Shown: positions 1 to 5,542 of the stretch, piece by piece
Position numbering within the stretch: position 1 is the stretch's first letter
How the letters are laid out: each line of letters opens with the position of its first letter
Assembly: GCA_023381535.1 (NCBI GenBank)
Contig: JAMCSN010000388.1
Span: 1 to 5,542, forward strand
Length of the DNA stretch: 5,542 nt
Direction: 5' to 3'
Source: Bacteroidota bacterium
GTDB lineage: Bacteria; Bacteroidota; Ignavibacteria; Ignavibacteriales; Melioribacteraceae
Position numbers and translations under genes: made by a program
Notes under the pieces: model-generated
Databases searched by the model: none
Told to the model about the DNA's origin: nothing
The model's input: the letters and a program-made list of their open reading frames with translations, nothing else

Positions 1-864
1 CCGAATTACAGTACTGGGATTAAAAGGATTGGGATAGTTTTGAAGAAGCAAATAATCCGAAGGAATGGTTTCGTAACCTTCAACCGCCGTTGCAAGCGTT
101 TTAAGTGAATCTACATTACTGTATTCTGATTCGGTAGTTGAACTGTAAGCTGCAACTCTGTATGAATACTGCGCCTCTGTCGCAACTGTATTATCAGCGT
201 AAGCTGTTGCATTAGCTCCTACGGTTCCCATTTGAGTCCATGTGCCTGACGGCGAAGCTTTCCTTTCGATTCTAAAACCTGTTTCATTTGTAGCGTTGTC
301 CTTCCATGTTAAGTTAATCGTCCCTTTCGGATTTTCATTCAACACAAGATTTGTAGGATCTCCGACCGGATTTTGTTTTGTTAATGTTACTGTGCCGTGA
401 ATAGGACTACTTCCTGCAGGCGCCCAATTGAAAGTGAAAGTTCCGTTGATTGCGAGATTGGTAAAAGTTCCTGTTGCTGAAATATTGCTTGCATTCGTGT
501 TTGGACAATTAATTGCCGAACCAGAATATGCGCCCGTGAAAAATCCTGTCCCGGAAATGTCTCCCCAAATTGAAGAATTGAAATTTGCTGTGAACCCGGT
601 CGAGGTCAATGTAATGTCGGTTGAGAACGGCGCTCTTGGAGTTCCTAAAATATTTCCGCTTACGGTCCAATCGCCGTGTGCGGTCTGATGAACAACATCT
701 ACCGTAATATTTACGGTGATGCTTCCGGAACTTTGATAGTAGGAATTAACCCACTGACCCGTCCATGTTCCTTTAAGCGAAGAAATATTGCGAACTTGAG
801 CATGCGTAATAACTACTGCAGTAACTAAAATTAGCAAAGTAAACAACGAAAGACTTCGATTCAT
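1..864 (-). CDS. Secreted T9SS cargo protein with fibronectin III-like domain, 3' end cut by window edge
   Basis: The frame is open from an ATG at 864-862 to the window edge, giving 288 residues without a stop. Residues 1-22 form a signal peptide: MNR, a long hydrophobic core, then a THA|Q cleavage site. Residues 23 to about 165 are rich in Ser, Thr, Gly and Asn in alternating beta-type patterns (GTWTGQWVNSYY, GTFTNLAINGTFTF). I do not recognise a named family there; a lipocalin-like or beta-sandwich fold is a guess. Residues 169-256 (DPTNLVLNE to EYSNVDSLKT) resemble a fibronectin III domain, with the NLTW and YSYRV strand motifs. From residue 272, LLLQNYPNPFNPSTVI is the start of a type A T9SS sorting domain, so the protein is probably exported through the outer membrane and anchored or released there. 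About 70 more residues would be expected beyond the window. The start is supported by a ribosome binding site. The upstream neighbour on the same strand is another T9SS cargo, 74 bases away. Substrate and role are unknown. Confidence 0.88.
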   Translation of the reverse strand, partial: MNRSLSLFTLLILVTAVVITHAQVRNISSLKGTWTGQWVNSYYQSSGSITVNITVDVVHQTAHGDWTVSGNILGTPRAPFSTDITLTSTGFTANFNSSIWGDISGTGFFTGAYSGSAINCPNTNASNISATGTFTNLAINGTFTFNWAPAGSSPIHGTVTLTKQNPVGDPTNLVLNENPKGTINLTWKDNATNETGFRIERKASPSGTWTQMGTVGANATAYADNTVATEAQYSYRVAAYSSTTESEYSNVDSLKTLATAVEGYETIPSDYLLLQNYPNPFNPSTVIR

Positions 865-869
865 AATTA

Positions 870-875
870 CACCTC
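870..875 (-). promoter_or_regulatory. Ribosome binding site for the gene starting at 864
   Basis: On the minus strand GAGGTG lies five bases before the ATG at 864-862. It is a good Shine-Dalgarno match and fixes the start directly before the signal peptide. The 74-base gap to the upstream gene shows no hairpin followed by a T run, so the two genes may share a message. Confidence 0.6.
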
Positions 876-938
876 ATGCATATGCTGTGGAATTCTTGTG
901 ACTAATTTCAAGACAACAATAATTTTATTCTAACAAGA

Positions 939-3323
939 TCATTTAATTAAAATCATTTTCTTTATTTGAACAAAACTCTGTCCTGAGCCGCGCGAAGGAT
1001 CTACTGCTTGAATCTTGTAGAAATAAATACCGCTTGACCATTGTTCATTGCTTGTCGACAGTTGAACGCTATATCGTCCGGCATTTTGATATTCGCTCAC
1101 AAGTGTTTTCACCTCATGTCCCAGTAAATCATAAATTTTCAGATTTACAAAACTGCGAACAGGCAGTTCATAACCAATAATCGTTGATGGATTAAACGGG
1201 TTAGGATAATTTTGATCAAGCTTAAACTCCGTCGGGATTTTTTCATCCTTGACAGCCGTTACTACAGATACGGTTTGCGTGTTGGAGTAACCGGACTGAG
1301 CATAATCATTGTAAACGTAAACCCGATATGTATAAGTTGAACCGGCTTGAACATTTGCATCGCTATAACTATTGGCGTTCACACTATCAACCGTTTGAAA
1401 TTGATTTGTGCTATTGATATCGCCGAGTTTACGCTGAATATAAGTTCCTTTAGAGTTCGTCGAATTGTTCTGCCACGTCAAGTTAACTTTTGATTGCGAC
1501 GAAGTTGCGGCGAGGTTTGTCGGATCGTTCAGCTTATCGGTAAAATATCTGATAGCAGAAAAGCCGCTTTTGATATTCGAACCGATTGCTCTAACGCGCC
1601 AATAAATTTTTGAACCCTCAAGATTGGTATTCGCAAAACTGTAAGTTGTGTCGGTCAAAGTCGAATTATCAACCAAGACATTTGTTAAAAAGAATGGATC
1701 GGTTGAAACTTGCAGTTCATAATTTGCAGCGCCAGTTACTTTGTTCCAGAGTATGGTAACCGGACCAGATAAATTTTTGTCACCGTCATTTGGAGAAACT
1801 GCTGCCGGTTTGACGAGAGTATTCGTAGAATAAGTTTCATCTTGATTAATAGCACCAGGCGTTGGAACGCCGTAGTTCAAACTAAACTGCGAGTACGCCG
1901 TGCCGCTTCCGGTTAACTGAACCGAATACGCCGTAGGAATCGTTCCAATATCTGTGCTAGTCAATCCGGTTGCATCGCCATCTGCAGCTACAAACGAACC
2001 GCCGTAGCTTATAAATTGATTTTGAATAACAGCTCCCGTATGGCTGATTGCAACACCCGCCGGAGAGCCAAGCAGATTGTTGCTCGGAAAGTTCATGTAA
2101 TAAATTGTTAAACCGTTGCTTGTAGAGCCAACAGTAAACTGATCCAATGTATATGTTGCATACGAAGTCCCAGTTTTGCCGTCATATAGCGTGACCGTAT
2201 AATTGTTCAAATCGGTAACTGTACTTTTTAAAGCGACTTCAATAAACTGCGGCACCACTTTACCGGAAGATGTTTTTCTTGGAGGCGAGTCGGTAAAAAG
2301 TTCGTTTAGCCATGCCGCGGTTTCTCTTCCTTCTTGAATAACAGGGCTCTCGGCAACAACATCTTTAATAAAATATTCATTGTGTTCTCCAAATCTCATC
2401 CATCCATTTGCATCAACCGTAATTTGCTGAATTTCTTCGACAAGTCCACCAGCAGTATCTTGATTTCTATCATGTTTAAAGGCGACCTTCTTCGTGCCAT
2501 CTGCGAACTCATTTATACCAGTAACATTCACGCTATGTCCGTACCATTTTTTTGAAGTTGTATCGTACCATGTAAAATTCATTTCAACGTCTTCGCTGTT
2601 TTTCATCATCTTCAAAAGAAAATCCCACGTTGGTTTCGGTTTTGCAACTTTTGGATTAAAACTTCTTCCGATTGATTTTCCGCTTGTGCTGCCGACACCT
2701 ATGGGATTGGTTACTTCAAACGACTGATATTTCACTTCCATCGGCAATTTAAACTGTTCAATGAAATCTAACTTTCCGGCAATCATCTTATCGGTGTAAG
2801 TTCCTTCGCCGTTTTTTCTTTTCATCAGTCCGCTTAATGTCTGTTCCGTTTTTTTCAAATCCATATCTGCAGGAAGATTTATGTCGCTGTATTTAGATTG
2901 TGCCCATTTCAAACTGTTTGCAGTTGCAGTTGGAACACACGCATTTAAATCCCCGGCGTAGGTACCGCTTATTCCATTCGTTGAATTATCTAAATCAAGA
3001 TTCGGTGCATTGGGCCTATATTGATAATTAGATAAAGGGTCACCGACAGACTGACCAGGTCTAAGAACAGGCGTAATAGGAACAGTGGTAACAGCTATTC
3101 CCTCGGAGCCTTTGGCGTTGTTGACAGTTGCATTAACAGTAACAGTTTTTGTATCCTTCCATGTTGAGGGATCGAAAGGATAAAAACCCGGAGACGTTAA
3201 AATGTGGATATAAACCGTCAGCGTAAACAGAATCATGTAAGGAGGAGCACATATTTTAGAAAAATCGAAAGTGGTTGAAAAAGTAACCGGTCCGGCAATT
3301 TCGGAACTGGAAGGCAACAACAT
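939..3323 (-). CDS. Modular secreted protein: C39-like cysteine peptidase domain, lamin-tail-like domain, two FnIII-like domains, T9SS sorting domain (frame-shifted from its signal peptide)
   Basis: This frame gives 794 residues from ATG 3323, but that ATG has no ribosome binding site and no signal peptide follows it. The real N-terminus is almost certainly the fragment at 3535, one base out of frame. Residues 1 to about 85 are beta-rich. Residues 115-330 resemble a C39/papain-like cysteine peptidase domain: Cys129 in NACVPTATANSL, His263 in YGHSVNVTGI, and Asp285 or Asn287 in KHDRNQD as a possible third residue. Peptidase activity is inferred from these motifs only. Residues 355-495 (PQFIEVALKS to PTPGAINQ) resemble a lamin-tail (LTD) domain, as in other secreted bacterial proteins. 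Residues 503-597 and 600-688 are fibronectin III-like, with YWRVRA and YTYRVYVYN strands. Residues 702-794 are a complete type A T9SS sorting domain, from DQNYPNPFNPST through SSGIYFYKIQA to KKMILIK. The likely fate is export to the cell surface or medium. The sorting domain contains an in-frame insertion (978-1004). The target is unknown. Confidence 0.85.
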   Translation of the reverse strand: MLLPSSSEIAGPVTFSTTFDFSKICAPPYMILFTLTVYIHILTSPGFYPFDPSTWKDTKTVTVNATVNNAKGSEGIAVTTVPITPVLRPGQSVGDPLSNYQYRPNAPNLDLDNSTNGISGTYAGDLNACVPTATANSLKWAQSKYSDINLPADMDLKKTEQTLSGLMKRKNGEGTYTDKMIAGKLDFIEQFKLPMEVKYQSFEVTNPIGVGSTSGKSIGRSFNPKVAKPKPTWDFLLKMMKNSEDVEMNFTWYDTTSKKWYGHSVNVTGINEFADGTKKVAFKHDRNQDTAGGLVEEIQQITVDANGWMRFGEHNEYFIKDVVAESPVIQEGRETAAWLNELFTDSPPRKTSSGKVVPQFIEVALKSTVTDLNNYTVTLYDGKTGTSYATYTLDQFTVGSTSNGLTIYYMNFPSNNLLGSPAGVAISHTGAVIQNQFISYGGSFVAADGDATGLTSTDIGTIPTAYSVQLTGSGTAYSQFSLNYGVPTPGAINQDETYSTNTLVKPAAVSPNDGDKNLSGPVTILWNKVTGAANYELQVSTDPFFLTNVLVDNSTLTDTTYSFANTNLEGSKIYWRVRAIGSNIKSGFSAIRYFTDKLNDPTNLAATSSQSKVNLTWQNNSTNSKGTYIQRKLGDINSTNQFQTVDSVNANSYSDANVQAGSTYTYRVYVYNDYAQSGYSNTQTVSVVTAVKDEKIPTEFKLDQNYPNPFNPSTIIGYELPVRSFVNLKIYDLLGHEVKTLVSEYQNAGRYSVQLSTSNEQWSSGIYFYKIQAVDPSRGSGQSFVQIKKMILIK
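978..1004 (-). repeat. Short imperfect palindrome inserted in frame in the T9SS sorting domain
   Basis: These 27 bases encode VDPSRGSGQ (residues 774-782 of the 794-residue frame), between IQA and SFVQIKKMILIK. Related sorting domains usually run from IYFYKIQA almost directly to the last strand, so this looks like an extra loop. The plus strand contains TCCTGAGCCGCGCGAAGGA. Its outer arms TCCT/AGGA and inner GC/GC pair around two G-A mismatches, with CGC at the tip. From memory, similar TCCTGAGC...GAAGGA elements occur as dispersed repeats in many bacterial genomes. Only one copy is in this window, so membership of a repeat family is an inference. Confidence 0.5.
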
Positions 3324-3535
3324 GTTTTGAACGATAATTCCGAATTGCTGAGTTGAATTGTTTGTTGCGCTCCTGGCGTAAATGTAATTGTAAACAATCC
3401 ATCCGGCACAGGAGGGGAATAGTAAGTGTAATTTATTTTGTTGATCTCAACGGTAAAGTTTGATTGCGCATAAAAATTATTGCCAATCAAAAACATCACT
3501 ACAAGAAGAAACACTTTGTATAAATACCCACTCAT
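3233..3535 (-). CDS. 5' fragment of the modular T9SS protein, carrying the signal peptide
   Basis: ATG at 3535-3533 follows a strong ribosome binding site. The 100-codon frame begins with a clear signal peptide: MSGYLYK, a hydrophobic core (VFLLVVMFLIG), then NNFYA|Q, with cleavage likely after residue 23. Residues 24-70 read as normal secreted beta-type sequence (SNFTVEINKINYTYYS, PDGLFTITFTPGAQQTIQ). After residue 70 (SELSFK) the frame turns into implausible sequence (TCCCLPVPKLPDRLLF) and stops at 3233, while the 794-residue frame below continues sensibly. Inserting one A in the AAAA run (minus strand, 3328-3325) gives SELSFK-N-MLLPSSSE and one 865-residue protein. This is therefore the start of the gene ending at 939, not a separate gene. 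Only about 3326-3535 is meaningful coding; the rest is out-of-frame read-through. Confidence 0.8.
   Translation of the reverse strand: MSGYLYKVFLLVVMFLIGNNFYAQSNFTVEINKINYTYYSPPVPDGLFTITFTPGAQQTIQLSNSELSFKTCCCLPVPKLPDRLLFQPLSIFLKYVLLLT
3324..3328 (-). other. Probable frameshift site joining the signal-peptide fragment to the main frame
   Basis: The minus strand reads TTC AAA ACA TGT in the upstream frame. Restoring the downstream frame needs one extra base, or a -1 step at AAA, giving TTC AAA AAC ATG. The site is a run of four A. It does not match the canonical X XXY YYZ slippery heptamer (here C AAA ACA), so a one-base deletion, real or an assembly error, is more likely than programmed frameshifting. 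Confidence 0.65.
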
Positions 3536-3540
3536 GCACT

Positions 3541-3546
3541 CTCCTT
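3541..3546 (-). promoter_or_regulatory. Strong ribosome binding site for the signal-peptide start at 3535
   Basis: The minus strand reads AAGGAG, then five bases (AGTGC), then ATG at 3535. It is a near-ideal Shine-Dalgarno sequence. It decides that translation of the modular secreted protein starts at 3535 and not at the internal ATG 3323, which has no such site. Confidence 0.75.
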
Positions 3547-3564
3547 TTTTTTACGAGGTTCTTA

Positions 3565-3593
3565 ATTATACTTTCAAAAATCTTGATCTTGAA
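3565..3593 (-). promoter_or_regulatory. Candidate promoter for the secreted-protein genes
   Basis: A perfect TATAAT lies at 3570-3565 on the minus strand, about 30 bases before the start codon. At a 17-base spacing the upstream hexamer is TTCAAG (3593-3588), a poor -35 match. The position would give a short leader of roughly 20 bases. In AT-rich DNA such a match can arise by chance, and the promoter consensus of this lineage may differ. Confidence 0.3.
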
Positions 3594-3798
3594 AAAAGGA
3601 AGAGGAATAGAAAACCACGGCTAGGTTAACTTAAATATTTACAACTTATAGGGGAGCCACCGTCTCATTATAACATAACTCTTAGTTTCTTGATTAGCAC
3701 TATAATTTTTTGGAAGGTTGCAACACGAACGTACGTTAGCCAGGTGGAATTTCAATCTTAGAAAAAAAAACTATTAAAGCAGAGAAATTGACCGGAAA

Positions 3799-5232
3799 TT
3801 ACGTTCTTGGCAGAATAATTTCTTGAGTTCTGAATGCTCTTGGGAATTGACTTTTGAGTCCTTCGTTTGTGGCGATGCCGGTACCAAGAATGTTTTCTGC
3901 GTACATAATTATTTTTTGACCGGTTGTATCAAATTTATTTTTTATCGTTCCGCCCCGAAAATAGATTGCAAGCTCTTCCCGGTTTTCTAAACGTGTAATA
4001 TTTTGGATCGCAAATTCGCCGAGGACTTGTCCCGCTAACGAATTCAAACTAACAGTTCCTCTCTTGTCGATTGTGCCGAGTCTCGCTCCAATCCGGTTAA
4101 AAAATTCGTGCTGATTGCAATTCCAATCCTTGTTAACAAAATGAACATCGTTGCTTCTGGTGAAGTATTTGTACTCGTCAAATTTGCTGCGGGGAATTCC
4201 AAAATGATTTGATAAATTCTCTAAATAAGTTTTTATTCTCCCGCTTGATGGGCTAAGGAGATCAAACTTATTTTCTTTGTATAGAAATTTTTCTTCCGAT
4301 GCAATACTATCTGTCTTTCTCAGCTTGCAGACAAAGAATCCTTCGCTTTCAACTTCCCACGGCACTATACGGCAAGTTTTTTCTAGTCGCTTGTCGAATT
4401 CTTGATCCCCAATTTTTGAAAAGCCCGGATGACTTTGGATCGGTAGCTTAATCTCCTCTAACTCAACCGGATATTTCTTCAAAACTTTATCTATAATGAA
4501 TTCATTCTCTTCTAATGTTAACGTGCATGTTGAGTAAACTATTTCTCCACCGACTTTACACATTTTAATTGCTGCGATTAATAGTCTGAGCTGCAGATCC
4601 GAAATTGTTTCGGCTTTGCGCACGTCCCACCAGTTGCTTACTTCACCTTTTTTTTGAACGATCCCGAGCGCGCTGCACGGTGCATCAACTAAAATTTTGT
4701 CAAAATAATTTTCGAATCGCTTGCTTAGCAACTCGCCTTTACCGTGCATCACTCCGACATTTACAAGATTCATTTTATCAACATTGAAGACGAGACTTTT
4801 CAGACGGTCCATGGCAACTTCATTTGCAACTAAAGTTCCTTTGTTGTTCATCAACTCTGCAAGTTGAGTAGTCTTAGACCCCGGCGCTGCGCACAAATCC
4901 AGAACGCGATCGTTCTCATTTGGGTTTAATACCAATGCGGGAATCATCGACGACAAACTTTGTATATAATATTTGCCAAGAATAAATTCGAGGGTCTTTC
5001 CGGCAAATTCACTGCCGGAAACAATCCGGTATGCGTTCCTAACGGAACCTATCGGCGCCAAATAGATTCCATAATTTCTTAAAGAATTGATAAGTGCAGT
5101 TGAATCGGCGGTGGAAGAAATTCTTAAGTAAGGTTTGTACTCGCTGTTGTAATATGCAACATAGTTCTTTACGTACTCGTCTCCGAAATGTGCTTGGAGA
5201 TAATTAGTAATGTTGCCGCTAAGTTCAATCAA
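3799..5232 (-). CDS. RsmB/NOP2/Sun-family (RsmF-like) RNA m5C methyltransferase
   Basis: This is a complete 477-residue protein that transfers a methyl group from S-adenosylmethionine to carbon 5 of a cytosine in RNA. The SAM-binding motif I is LDLCAAPGSKTT (residues 111-122), followed by ANEVAMDRL (136-144). Motif IV is VDAPCSALG (182-190, Cys186) and motif VI is YSTCTLTLEENE (233-244). In this family Cys236 is the usual nucleophile and Cys186 the residue that helps release product. GKYYIQSLSSMIPAL (86-100) is the typical segment before motif I. Residues from about 310 to 477 form a C-terminal extension ending in GIATNEGLKSQFPRAFR, as in RsmF, and the length is close to Escherichia coli RsmF, which methylates 16S rRNA C1407. 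The exact target, rRNA or tRNA, cannot be read from sequence. The start is a TTG with little Shine-Dalgarno signal, one base after the stop of the upstream gene, so translational coupling is likely. The in-frame stop at 5251-5253 rules out a start much further upstream. Confidence 0.93.
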   Translation of the reverse strand: MIELSGNITNYLQAHFGDEYVKNYVAYYNSEYKPYLRISSTADSTALINSLRNYGIYLAPIGSVRNAYRIVSGSEFAGKTLEFILGKYYIQSLSSMIPALVLNPNENDRVLDLCAAPGSKTTQLAELMNNKGTLVANEVAMDRLKSLVFNVDKMNLVNVGVMHGKGELLSKRFENYFDKILVDAPCSALGIVQKKGEVSNWWDVRKAETISDLQLRLLIAAIKMCKVGGEIVYSTCTLTLEENEFIIDKVLKKYPVELEEIKLPIQSHPGFSKIGDQEFDKRLEKTCRIVPWEVESEGFFVCKLRKTDSIASEEKFLYKENKFDLLSPSSGRIKTYLENLSNHFGIPRSKFDEYKYFTRSNDVHFVNKDWNCNQHEFFNRIGARLGTIDKRGTVSLNSLAGQVLGEFAIQNITRLENREELAIYFRGGTIKNKFDTTGQKIIMYAENILGTGIATNEGLKSQFPRAFRTQEIILPRT

Positions 5233-5233
5233 C

Positions 5234-5542
5234 TTACTGCCGCATGAGGTTTAACGAATTGAATATCTGAATTGAAGTTCGTTTGAAACCCTTGGAGTTC
5301 GGGAAAAACTGTTTGAATTCTTTTTCCATCTCTTTGAGTATTGCGTCGAGATATTTTTCATAATCTCTAACAGCTTCATAAACACGCAATTCTTCGCGTG
5401 GAATTTTTAACAGAGCGGGACGGGATCGGTTTGCATAGAGCACATACTTCGCTTTGAAGTGATCGTCAGTGGTTACAATTATGTTGCCCGATTCGTCCGT
5501 GATTTGATAACTTCCAAAAAAAGGTGGATTCAGAAAAAGAAC
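5234..5542 (-). CDS. Unrecognised protein, 5' end cut by window edge
   Basis: The frame is open from the window edge to a TAA at 5236-5234, giving 103 visible residues. A GTG at 5443 could be read as a start, but in-frame sequence upstream of it (VLFLNPPFFGSYQITDESGN, then TTDDHFKAKYV) reads as normal protein, so the true start is probably outside the window. The visible part begins with a short hydrophobic/proline stretch and a beta-type segment. The charged segment PREELRVYEAVRDYEKYL and the following ILKEMEKEFKQFF look helical and possibly coiled. It ends in FNSLNLMRQ. No catalytic motif or membrane segment is evident and I do not recognise the family. The methyltransferase gene starts one base after its stop, so the two are probably in one operon, which hints at a housekeeping role but does not prove it. 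Confidence 0.72.
   Translation of the reverse strand, partial: VLFLNPPFFGSYQITDESGNIIVTTDDHFKAKYVLYANRSRPALLKIPREELRVYEAVRDYEKYLDAILKEMEKEFKQFFPNSKGFKRTSIQIFNSLNLMRQ

Larger units (their letters stand above)
3536..3798. other. 263-bp intergenic region without a supported gene
   Basis: No convincing reading frame or RNA gene is visible on either strand. It contains a nine-base A run on the plus strand (3762-3770), a perfect 10-bp palindrome AACGTACGTT (3728-3737), and two minus-strand TATAAT sequences (3565-3570 and 3667-3672, the latter within TGTTATAAT). The A run would be a T run for the methyltransferase transcript, but no stable hairpin precedes it, so I do not call a terminator. The region separates the RNA-methyltransferase operon from the secreted-protein genes, so it should hold the promoter for the latter. 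Confidence 0.6.

Noticed and set aside
428..688. Plus-strand open frame of 86 codons
   Set aside because: It lies antisense to the well-supported secreted protein at 1-864, has no domain or ribosome binding site, and is a shadow of that gene.
2334..2727. Two overlapping plus-strand open frames (2334-2555 and 2494-2727)
   Set aside because: They are antisense to the peptidase-like domain, rich in Phe and Ser from the complement of coding DNA, and have no recognisable features.
3324..3330. Programmed -1 ribosomal frameshifting at the AAA codon
   Set aside because: C AAA ACA is not a canonical slippery heptamer and I see no clear downstream stem or upstream Shine-Dalgarno-like stimulator. A one-base deletion or sequencing error explains it more simply.
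3601..3665. GGCT...AGCC inverted repeat as an RNA structure or element end
   Set aside because: The arms are only four to five bases with a long AU-rich loop, which is expected by chance.
3762..3798. T run on the minus strand downstream of the methyltransferase as a rho-independent terminator
   Set aside because: No stable GC-rich hairpin precedes it. Only a six-base AATTTC/GAAATT pairing spans the run, which is the wrong geometry.
4605..4787. Plus-strand open frame of 60 codons
   Set aside because: It is antisense to the conserved catalytic core of the methyltransferase; its Cys/Arg-rich sequence is typical of a shadow frame.

Overview
The window looks like chromosomal DNA from a member of the Bacteroidota/Chlorobi/Ignavibacteriota group. 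The Ignavibacteria are my best guess, because two exported proteins carry the QNYPNPFNPST start of a type A type IX secretion (T9SS) sorting domain, a spelling common in that lineage. Both exported proteins also have signal peptides predicted to be cleaved as Ala|Gln, as is frequent in these bacteria. The DNA is moderately AT-rich. All supported genes lie on the minus strand, so the gene order below is given in the direction of transcription, from high to low coordinates.

Region 1 (5542-3799) is a housekeeping pair. An unrecognised protein, cut at its N-terminus by the window edge, ends at 5234. One base later a TTG codon starts a complete 477-residue m5C RNA methyltransferase of the RsmB/NOP2/Sun (RsmF-like) family, with all the catalytic motifs visible. 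The two genes are probably translated from one message.

Region 2 (3798-3536) is a 263-bp gap with no gene that I can support. It holds a TATAAT-like candidate promoter and a strong ribosome binding site for the next gene.

Region 3 (3535-1) encodes two secreted, surface-directed modular proteins in tandem. The first is a large protein: signal peptide, beta-rich N-terminal region, C39/papain-like cysteine peptidase-like domain, lamin-tail-like domain, two fibronectin III-like domains and a T9SS sorting domain. As the sequence stands, its reading frame is broken near 3324-3328. The signal peptide and first 70 residues are in one frame and the remaining 794 residues in another; one extra base in a run of four would rebuild an 865-residue protein. 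The second protein starts 74 bases later and has a signal peptide, an unrecognised beta-rich domain, one fibronectin III-like domain and the start of a T9SS sorting domain before the window edge.

The most notable observations are the frameshift that separates the export signal from the rest of its protein, a short imperfect palindrome read in frame inside the sorting domain, and the unusual combination of a putative cysteine peptidase domain with a lamin-tail-like domain in a T9SS cargo. I found no RNA genes, CRISPR arrays, insertion sequences or convincing rho-independent terminators.
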